Assembly: GCA_050743265.1 (NCBI GenBank)
Contig: JBOGEN010000203.1
Coordinates: 1-64,000 of the forward strand
Length of the DNA: 64,000 bases
Reading direction: 5' to 3'
Source: JBOGEN01 sp050743265
Lineage (GTDB): Bacteria; Actinomycetota; Actinomycetes; JBOGEN01
Part shown: in pieces, positions 27,637 to 36,500 of the stretch
How the letters are laid out: each line of letters begins with the position of its first letter
How positions within the stretch are numbered: position 1 is the first letter of the stretch
The notes under the pieces: model-generated
The model's database searches: none
The model's input: only the letters and a program-made list of their open reading frames with translations
Told to the model about the DNA's origin: nothing
Translations under genes and position numbers: made by a program

Positions 27637-28803
27637 TTGGCGGCACGACTGCGTGTACCGCGCGAGGACGACTTCCGCTCGCGGCTGCGTGACGAGCGGG
27701 TCTCGGCACGCATCGGGCTGTGGCTCGGTCTCGCGTTCGCCGTCTGCTTCGCCAGCGGCCTGCTCAGCCACGGCGCGCAGCACCCGCCTGCCTGGTTCAG
27801 CTGGCCGACCCGCCCGGTCGGCCTGTACCGCGTGACCCAGGGTCTGCACGTCCTCACCGGCATCGCGGCGATCCCGCTGCTGCTCGCGAAGCTCTACAGC
27901 GTCTACCCGCGGCTGTTCGTGTGGCCGCCCGTCCGCTCGCCCGTCCACGCGCTGGAGCGCCTCTCGGTCCTCGTGCTCATGGGGGCCGCGTTCTTCCAGC
28001 TCGTCACCGGGGTGCTCAACGTCGCCCAGTGGTACGCGTTCGGCTTCCCGTTCCCGAGCACGCACTTCGCGGTCGCCTGGGTGGCCGTGGGCGCGATCGT
28101 CGTCCACGTGGGGGTGAAGCTGCCCGTCATCCGACGCGCCCTCGGGACGCCGCTGGAGGTCGAACCGGTCGCGGACGGCAGACCGCCAGGCGTGCCCCGG
28201 GCCGGAGTGGTGTCCCGTCGGACCTTCCTCTCCGGCACCGGGCTCGCAGCAGGTGCGGCTGTCGTCGCCACCGCGGGGATGGCCGTGCCGTGGCTGCGAG
28301 ACGTCTCCGTGCTCGCCGTCCGCTCGGGCGACGGCCCGCAAGGGCTGCCGGTGAACACGTCCGCGGCCGCGGCCGGGGTGACGCCGCGAGCCACTGGCCC
28401 GGCCTACCGACTCGGCCTGTCCGGGCCGGACGGGGAGCGGCGGCTCACACTCGAGGACCTGCGGGCGATGCGTCAGCACCGGGTAACCCTGCCGATCTCC
28501 TGCGTCGAGGGGTGGAGCGCGTCCGGGGACTGGTCCGGGCTTCGGGTCGCCGACCTCGTCCGGCTCGTGGGCGGCAGTCCCGAGGCGGACGTCCGGTTCA
28601 CCTCGCTCGAGCGGGGCGGTGCGTGGAGTCAGAGCGTGCTGCCCGCCGCGCACGCGCGTGACCCGCTGACCCTGCTCGCGCTGCGCCTCAACGGCGAGGT
28701 CCTGCACCCCGACCACGGGTTCCCCTGCCGGCTCATCGCGCCCAGCCGTCCCGGCGTGCTGCAGACGAAATGGGTGCACCGGGTGGAGGTGCTGAAGGCA
28801 TGA
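27637..28803 (+). CDS. Molybdopterin-dependent oxidoreductase fused to a cytochrome b-like membrane domain
   Basis: 388 residues from a TTG; a GTG at 27604, inside the previous gene, is in frame. Residues about 20-170 hold four membrane helices with histidines placed as in b-type cytochromes (GLLSHGAQH, QGLHVLTG, THFAVAW, VVHVGVK). A fifth hydrophobic segment follows an Arg-Arg pair (SRRTFLSGTGLAAG), like a Tat-type signal, then a sulfite-oxidase-like domain with the Mo-coordinating Cys in LPISCVEGWS and a C-terminal HPDHGFPCRLI. This is a one-chain counterpart of an MsrP/MsrQ (YedYZ) pair. Physiological substrate unknown. Confidence 0.88.
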   Translation: MAARLRVPREDDFRSRLRDERVSARIGLWLGLAFAVCFASGLLSHGAQHPPAWFSWPTRPVGLYRVTQGLHVLTGIAAIPLLLAKLYSVYPRLFVWPPVRSPVHALERLSVLVLMGAAFFQLVTGVLNVAQWYAFGFPFPSTHFAVAWVAVGAIVVHVGVKLPVIRRALGTPLEVEPVADGRPPGVPRAGVVSRRTFLSGTGLAAGAAVVATAGMAVPWLRDVSVLAVRSGDGPQGLPVNTSAAAAGVTPRATGPAYRLGLSGPDGERRLTLEDLRAMRQHRVTLPISCVEGWSASGDWSGLRVADLVRLVGGSPEADVRFTSLERGGAWSQSVLPAAHARDPLTLLALRLNGEVLHPDHGFPCRLIAPSRPGVLQTKWVHRVEVLKA

Positions 28804-29210
28804 CTGCCGTTCGTGCGCTGCTCGTCCTCGCCGGAGCGGCGGCCATCGGGTACGGCATGCTGCACCTGCTCGACGACCCAGGGGGCCTGGCGCACGTCGC
28901 GCCCTGGTACGTCCTCCCCGTCCTCGTCCACGACGTGCTGCTCGCCCCCGCGGCTGCCGTCGTCGGGTGGCTGGGCGCGCGGCTGCTCCCGGCACGCGTA
29001 CGCGGCGTGTTGGGGGTCGGCCTGCTCACGGTCGGTGCCCTGACTGCGCTGACGCTCGTGGCAGTACTCCGCCCCTCGCCGCGCCCGACCACCCTGCTCG
29101 ACCGTGACTATGTCACCGGGTACGCCGTCGCGGTCGCCGCCGTAGCCGCCGGCGTCCTGCTCGGCCTGACCGTCGGAGCGGGCCGACGCCGCCGAGCGCG
29201 GGACGGGTAG
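28800..29210 (+). CDS. Small four-helix membrane protein
   Basis: 136 residues whose ATG overlaps the stop of the molybdopterin oxidoreductase. Four hydrophobic segments: residues about 5-20, 35-60, 68-86 and 103-125, with a short Arg-rich C-terminus. The loop HLLDDPGGLAHVAPWYVLP follows the first helix. It ends the five-gene operon and may be an accessory membrane subunit for the oxidoreductase. No known family recognised. Confidence 0.72.
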   Translation: MTAVRALLVLAGAAAIGYGMLHLLDDPGGLAHVAPWYVLPVLVHDVLLAPAAAVVGWLGARLLPARVRGVLGVGLLTVGALTALTLVAVLRPSPRPTTLLDRDYVTGYAVAVAAVAAGVLLGLTVGAGRRRRARDG

Positions 29211-29436
29211 CAGGAGCGTCCCCCGCCTCCCGGTGACGGCGAACATCCTGAACCAGAGGCTCATGAGCGGACCCAGTAGCTGACCAGCGCGGCCAAGGGC
29301 CAGCGGCGGTGAGCGTCTACGGCGAGGCTGGTCCGCCGGCGCGGCGCGTTCATCCACCGTCTGGACCAGATGAAGAGGGTAGGTCTCGATGCCTTCGGTG
29401 CTGCCAAGATGGCTTCTGGACTTTGAAGGGGGACCG

Positions 29437-30456
29437 GTGCGGGTCTTCGTGAGCTATCGACGCGCGGATGTGGGTGGCTACGCCGGCCGGCTCAGTGATG
29501 CCCTGGTGAGTCGGCTTGGTCCGGACAACGTCTTCTTTGACGTCGCGACGATTCCTGCCGGGCGGGACTACAGCGCCGAGATCGATAGTGCGCTGGCTGC
29601 CTCGGACGCGACACTCGCCGTCGTCGGCCCGGGGTGGCTGACCGCCGGCGCGCCGGACGGCACCCGACGCCTGGACCAGCCCGGAGACGTGGTGCGCCGG
29701 GAGCTGGCCCGGGCCCTCGCGGCGAACATCCCGGTGGTGCCGGTCCTCCTCGGCGGGGCCACGCTGCCTTCGGAAGACCAGTTGCCCGGTGAGCTGGCCG
29801 AGCTGGCGCTTCGGCAGGCCTTCGTGATCCGCGACGACTCCTTCCACCGTGACGTCGATGGCTTGCTGAACTCGCTTCGCGGTAAGCGCACTGCACCCGT
29901 AGGGCGTCGCCGGCGCTGGCTTGTTGGTGCGGTCGCGGCGGCCCTGTTGGCCCTGCTTGTGGGCACCCTCTGGTTCGTGACCCGCCCCACAAGCAACAGC
30001 GACGGTGCCACCAGCGGAGACCTCACTGGCTGCCCCACGCCTGGATCGACGTGGACATCGGTCAAGCTGGCGGGAAAGCCGTCCCCGCGCATCAAGGACA
30101 CCGATGGCTCAGTCGTCATCCAGGTCAACGCGGCACGCTGGCGTCCCTACGGTCCCGGCACCTGGCAGATCGTTCTCAACACTGCGATGGAGAATCACAA
30201 CTCCATCGACCGGCAGCACGGACCCTGGTACTACCGAGACTTCCAGGTAGCCCAGCGAGCGTTCGACGCCACCTGCTTCGACACTCCACGGGAAACCTAC
30301 CCGGCTCCGGGGGAGATCGCCGACGGCCACGTCGGGTTCGAGGTCTCCTGCAAACCGACGGGTGCTATGGACCTCGTCTTCAACTCACCCGTCGACAACA
30401 GCAGGACTCGGCTTCGCATCACGACGGCATCGCGTCCTAGCGATTGTGTGAGCTGA
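29437..30456 (+). CDS. TIR-domain protein with one membrane helix and an extracellular C-terminal domain
   Basis: 339 residues from the GTG at 29437, preceded by GAAGGGGG; an ATG at 29389 is in frame but adds residues not belonging to the domain. TIR domain, residues 1-145: RVFVSYRRAD box 1, catalytic-type Glu at about 89 in DVVRREL, and PVVPVLL. Then a basic stretch RRRR, one transmembrane helix (about 161-181), and a 155-residue C-terminal domain with four Cys. The positive-inside rule puts TIR in the cytoplasm and the C-terminus outside, a receptor-like layout. Bacterial TIRs commonly cleave NAD or make cyclic ADP-ribose signals; activity here is inferred. The genes on either side do not form a known defence cassette. 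Confidence 0.88.
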   Translation: MRVFVSYRRADVGGYAGRLSDALVSRLGPDNVFFDVATIPAGRDYSAEIDSALAASDATLAVVGPGWLTAGAPDGTRRLDQPGDVVRRELARALAANIPVVPVLLGGATLPSEDQLPGELAELALRQAFVIRDDSFHRDVDGLLNSLRGKRTAPVGRRRRWLVGAVAAALLALLVGTLWFVTRPTSNSDGATSGDLTGCPTPGSTWTSVKLAGKPSPRIKDTDGSVVIQVNAARWRPYGPGTWQIVLNTAMENHNSIDRQHGPWYYRDFQVAQRAFDATCFDTPRETYPAPGEIADGHVGFEVSCKPTGAMDLVFNSPVDNSRTRLRITTASRPSDCVS

Positions 30457-30465
30457 TCCTCAACC

Positions 30466-30484
30466 CGGGCGTTTGAGACGCCCG
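30466..30484. terminator. Intrinsic hairpin between convergent genes
   Basis: CGGGCGT-TTGAG-ACGCCCG forms a perfect 7-bp stem with a 5-nt loop, ten bases after the TIR gene stop and 55 bases after the convergent ThuA gene stop. No T-tract follows, which is usual in high-GC actinobacteria. Likely a bidirectional terminator. Confidence 0.55.
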
Positions 30485-30539
30485 ACGAGTGCGATGAGTC
30501 GACCTGTGCGAGGTGTGCGGTCGACCGTCCAGGACGAGA

Positions 30540-33500
30540 CTAGGGAATCACCGTGATCTGGATCTGGTCGGTGGCCATGGCACCCTCCTGGTCGGTCACC
30601 GTCACCGTCGCGGTGTACGTACCGGCTGTCAGGTAGCGGTGGGTGGCCCGCGAGCCCGACCCGGTTCCGCCGTCCCCGAAGTCCCAGGCGTAGCGCAGTT
30701 GGGTCTCCGGACCGTTCGGATCGTCCGCGGTAGCGGCGAACCGCACCCGCAGTGGCGCGCTGCCTGAGGTGACGTTGGCGGTCGCGACCACCGTCGGCGG
30801 CGTCCCGGCGCCCACGGTGATCGTCATCGCGGCCGTTGCCTGCTCCCCCTCGTCGTCGGTGACGAACAGGGTCGCCGTGTAGGTGCCCGGCTCGGTGTAG
30901 ACGTACTTGGGGCTGCGCATTGTCGAGCTCGTGCCGTCGCCGAACCGCCAGTCGTAGGTCAAGGGCCCGCCGTCTGGGTCGATCGCCGTCGGCGTGAAGG
31001 TCACCTCGAGCGGCGCATCGCCCGTCGTCGGATCCGCGGACGCCTGCACGGTCGGGGCACCTGGACCGCTGGTCCGCTCGCCGCAGGTCGCCGACAGCGC
31101 CACTCCGGCGGTGGTCTCGAGGCCGCCGAGCAGCTGGGTGAGGAACTGCTCCTCGACGTAGGACTCCTCGACGTGTCCCATCGCGGTGTACCACGAGCGG
31201 CCGCCGTCGTAGCGGTGGCACCACGTGACCGGATGGTCGTCATCCGTGGTGTTGCCGTCGTCCTCGTCGTACGTCGACTCGTCGATGTTCGCGAGGACGT
31301 GGACGTTTCCGGAACCGCGTGGGCTGAAGTCGGCCTCGCCGACCTCGGCGAAGTCGGGCGACTTGAAGTTGTACCACTCGTCGAGTCGCTCGTAGCCTCT
31401 CGGCAGGTCGGCGACCGACGGGTGCGCGTCGTCCTCCACGCGCACCGACGCGGTCTGGTTCGCCGGGTGGTTGCGGAAGTAGGCACCCACCAGCTTCCCG
31501 TACCACGTCCAGCTGTACTCCGTGTCGGAGGCCGCATGGATGCCGGTGTAGCCACCGCCGCCACGGATGTACGCCTCGAACGCCGTCTGCTGCTGCGAGT
31601 CGAGCACGTCGCCCGTCGTCGACAGGAACACCACCGTGTCGTAGTGCGAGAGCACGTCGGACCGGAAGGCCGTCGCGTCCTCGGTGTGGTCGACCTGGAA
31701 GCCGTGTTCGTCGCCCAACTGTTCGATCGCCGCATGGCCCTCGTCGATCGACGAGTGCCGGAACCCTGCCGTCTTGGAGAACGCCAGCGTGCGGAACCTG
31801 GCCGCCTCGTCGTCGGGCTGGAGCACCTGCACGTCGATCGTCCGCGCCACCGTGTCCTCGCCGTCGGACACCCGCACGCGCGGCTCGTACTCCCCTGGCT
31901 CGGTGTAGGTGTGCGTCGGGTTCTGCTGCGTCGAGTCCTCGGTGCCGTCGCCATCGAAGTCCCAGCTGTAGGTCAGCTCGTCCTCGTCCGGGTCCGTCGC
32001 CTCGACGGTGAAGTCGGCCTCGAGCGGCCCGAAACCTATCGTCGGGTCAGCGCTCGCGGCATCGACCACCGGCGCGCGGTTCTGCGGCCCCTGGCCCGGG
32101 CAGCCGGTGCTGCCGCCGACCGAGAAGTACTCGAAGTGGGCCGTTCCGCCGCCGCTGTTCACGCCGAGCGTGAACAGGCCGAACCGCGGCGCGGCCATCT
32201 CGTTCGGGACGGCTTCGCCGATCGAGGTCCACGTCGTCCCGTCGAAGGAGTACTCGCCGCTGTACGTGGTGCCCGCCTTCGTGAGGCGCAGCGACACGGT
32301 TTCGGTGCCCGCGGGCAACGGTGACAGCTGCGGCTGCGGGTCCTGGACGGCACCGTCCACCTCGGAGCGCAGCTCGATCCGGTTCAGGGCCGTCTGTCCG
32401 TCGTCGGAGATGACGTCGTACTTGACGTAGTTGTCGTCGTCGGCGTACGCGAGCAGGCCAGCCTGCTCGTAGCCACCGCTCAGCTCACCTGCGTCGACGC
32501 GGGTCTCGATCACCCAGTCCGCGCCCGCGTGGTCAGGCGTCTGGAGCAGGAAGTTGCGCGTCGTGGCCGGGTCGCTGTCGGTGTAGATGTCACCGTTGAC
32601 AGTGGTGACGTCGAGCGCCCCGTTGGACACGTTGTAGAGGCTCTCGTCCTCACGCACGATCCCGTTCCAGCGCGTCGTGTCGAGGTTCGTGCCGTCGAAC
32701 TCGTCACCGGTGCACCCACACTCGCCGCCCGGCACCTCACCGTTGAGCACGAAGTGGTCGAACGACACCGTGTCGCCCTGCCCGTCGGCCTGCGGCCCGA
32801 ACGCGAACACCCCGAAGTCGGGCGGTGCCATCGGGTTCTCGACCGGTGCCGGGAACGCCGTCCATGTCGCGCCGTCGAACGAGTACTCGCCGGTGTAGCT
32901 GGTGCCGGACTTGGTCAGCCGCAGCCAGTAGTCGGACGTGCCCTCGGGGACATCGACGTTGTCCTGCGGGTTCGCGACCGCCCCGCCGACCTCGGACCGC
33001 AGCTCGATGCGGTTGATCCGCGTGGAGCCGGCGTCCGAGATCGGATCGAGCTTCACGTAGTTGTCGCCGTCCTGGTAGGCGATCAGGCCGCCCTGGCCGT
33101 AGCCGCCGTTGATCGTGCCTGACATCTTCGTCTCGATCGTCCAGTCGTCATCGGCGTGGCTGGCGTCCTGGAGGACGAAGTTGTTCGGCGGCGGGGTGGT
33201 GTCGCCGGTGTAGATGTCCCCGGGCGATGTGGTGATCGTCAGCTGGCCGTTGGCGACCGTGTACTCGCTCGGGACGTCGCGGACGATCGCGTCCCAGCGC
33301 GTCGTGTCCAGGCTCGAACCGTCGAAGGCGTCGCTGAGGCCGCTGCCGCCACCGCCGCCGGCCGAGTCCGGGTTGAACCGGATCCAGTCGAAATGGGCCA
33401 CCGGGAAGGTCGGGGCCTGGTCGGAGAGCGCCACCGGCCCGACCCGTGGGTTGTCGAGCGTTGCCAGCGACGCCGGCCTGCCGACCGGGAGGAACTCCTC

Positions 33501-36500
33501 GCCGTCGAACGAGTAGAAGGCGGTGAGCTGTTGCCCGTCGGAGACGAGCCGGACCCAGTAGGTGAGCGGCGACTGGTCGGGGATGCCGCCCAGCTTGTCC
33601 TCGGCCGCGTTGCGTGGGATGCCTCCGGACTCGTAGATGAACTCGAAGTCACGCGCGCCGCCGGCGTGGATCATGTGCACCGACGCCCAGTTGTCGTCGT
33701 CGGAGTACACGCGCAGGCCTGCCTGCTGGTAGTTGTCGGTCAGCGGGTCGGTGGTGATCTTCGCGGTCACCTCGGCGGCACCGTCGGGCAGCGGTTGCAC
33801 GACGATGTTGCGGGCGCTCGTGCCCGGCCCGAAGATCGATCCGTTGTCGATCGGGAAGTTCAGGTTGCCGCCTGAGACCGTGGGCGGCCGCGTGTCGTCG
33901 GGCCTGATCACCGTCCACCGGTTCAGGTCGAGCGCGTCCCCGTCGAACTCGTCGGAGCGCACGCCTGTCGGGCACGTGCCGCCACCGGCCCCGGTGACGC
34001 GCACCTCGGCCGTGGCGGTGCTCTCGCCGCCGTCCGGGTCGGTGACGGTCACGCGGGCCGTGTACGTGCCGGGCTGCTCGTAGGTGTACGTCGGGTTCTG
34101 CTCGGTCGACGTGTCGTCGCCGGTGCCCGCGACGCCGAAGTCCCAGGCGTACGTCAGCGCGCCGCCCTCGGGATCGGTCGCGTCGGCGGTGAGATGGACC
34201 GTCAACGGCGCCTCACCCGTGGTCGGATCGGCGCTCGCGGTCACCTCGGGCGCGGCCGTGGTGGCAGCCCCCTTGCCGACGAACTGGATCCAGTTGAGGT
34301 TCATCAGCCCGCCCTGGTCCGTGGGGTGGCGGAACACGAAGAACAGCTCGTGCGTACCACCGGGCGGTGTGGTCAGCGGCAGCTCGACGTCGGCCCACGT
34401 CTGCCAGCCGCCGGTGGGCGCGATGGTCGGCGTCTCGGCCACCAGCGGCCCGTCGGGTGCGTCGGCGCGGACCTCGATGGTCCCGCCGGCACCCGCGGAG
34501 GCGACGCGGAACCGCATGCTCGTGATGTCCTTGAGGTTCATCGGGTCGAACGACACGTAGTCACCGTTCTCGATGAAGCCGATGTTCTGCCCTCCGCCGG
34601 TGTCCGTGGTGGTCTCGGTCTGCACACCGGCGTCGCCGCCGCCGACGGCGCCGGGCACGCGGCCGGTCGACGTGAAGAACTCGGCCTGCTGGCGCTTGCG
34701 CCGCAGCAGCGCCTCGGCGCGCCCGGTGATCGCCCCCGCGCCGCCGCCCTGCGCCTGGTCGGTGTAGACGGCCTCGATCACCGTGAACGTGTTCGCCGTC
34801 TCACCGTGGCCGCCCGCGTCGAGGGTCTCGAACGTCCCCGAGCAGCCGGTCTGCTCCGACACCTCGTGCGCGTGCTCGTCGTGACCGAGCGAGATGTTCA
34901 GCGTCACATCGGCGCAGCTGATCGACCCGTCGGTGGTGCTGCCGTCCTCGGCGTCGGTGACCGTGATCTCGTACGGCACCTCGTCGCCGAACGCGGCGAA
35001 CTGGCCGTGCTCCGGGATGTCGATCGTCACCTCGGGCGCGGTGTTGCCGACCACGATCTGCACGTTGTCCACGCCGGTCTGCCCAGCCTGGTCTGTCACG
35101 CGCAGCGACGCGGCGTACGTGCCGGCGGCCGTGTAGGTATGGGTCGGGTTGACCTCGTTCGAGGTCGGCGAGCCGTCGCCGAAGTCCCACTCGTAGGTGA
35201 GCGACGTGCCGTCAGGGTCGACCGAGCCCTCGCTGGAGAAGGTGACCTCGAGCGGCGCCTGCCCGCTCGTCGGCGTGGCCGCGGCGTGCGCGACCGGGCG
35301 CCGGCCGGCACCGACGTAGTCGATCCGGTAGACACCTGAGTCGGCGTTGTTGCCGCCGAAGCCCGAACCCCACTCGATCAGGTACAGGGAGCCGTCCGGA
35401 CCGAAGTCGAGGTCCATCGGGCGCTTGTAACATCCGTTCGTGCCGGCGTTCTGCTGGCAGCCGGAAGCGCCCAGGTACGGGAACTGCCGCACGTCGGTGG
35501 CGTCACCCTCGCCGTCGAGCGTGGCGTGCTTGATCCAGCCGTTGTTCCACTCGCCGAGGAACCACTCGTCGTCGTAGTACTCGGGGAACTGGCTCGGCGG
35601 GCCGCTGGGGTCGTAGTGGTACCGCGGGCCGCCGGTCGGCGCGCCGCCGGTTCCGAGCCCGGGGAACCGGGTGTCGACCTCGGAGTAGCCCATCCACATC
35701 GTCGCCGGGCGGGCGGCCGGGATGTTCGTCAGCCCAGTGCTGTTGGGCGACTCGTTGACCGGGTTGGCGCAGTCGAACGGCGCGCCGTAGGTGATCGGCG
35801 TCGTCGAGAAGTCCGCGTCGTGGTAGGGCGTGTTCTGGCGGACGCAGTACGGCCAGCCATAGTTGCCCGCACTGGTGACCGCGTTGAACTCGACGCTGCC
35901 CTGGGGTCCCTTGCCGGCAACTGTGGCGCCCGCGTCCGGGCCGTAGTCGCCCATCAGCACCCACCCCGTCGCGGGGTCGACGGTGAACCGGAACGGGTTG
36001 CGGAAGCCCATCGCAAAGATCTCCGGCCGGGTGGCCGCGGTCCCGGTCGGGAACAGGTTGCCCGCCGGGATCGTGTACGTCGTACCGGCGCCGGGCTGCG
36101 TGCCGGGCGCGATCGTCTCCATCGGCACGACCCGCAGGAACTTGCCGTTCAGGTTGTCGGTGTTGGCCGCAGTGCGCTGGGAGTCCCACGCCTCGCGCCC
36201 CGGGCGCTCGTCAAGCGGTGCGAAGCCGTCGGAGGCGAAGGGGTTGGTGTTGTCGCCGGTCGAGACGTAGAGGCTGCCATCAGGCCCGAAGTAGAGCGAC
36301 CCGGACGAGTGGCAGCACTCGTCGCGCTGGTGCGTCCAGGTGAGGATGACCTGCTCGGAGTCCATGTCGAGCGAGTTGCCGTTGACCCGGAAGCGCGACA
36401 CCCGCTGCTCGAGCGACGACTCAGGCAGCGCGGAGTAGGCGAGGTAGATCCAGCCGCTCTGTTCGAAGTCCGGCGCGAGCTGCATGCCGATCAGGCCGTT

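Noticed and set aside
29437..30456. TIR protein as part of a Thoeris-type defence system
   Set aside because: No ThsA-like or SLOG/Macro effector lies beside it; neighbours are a membrane operon and a convergent exoprotein.
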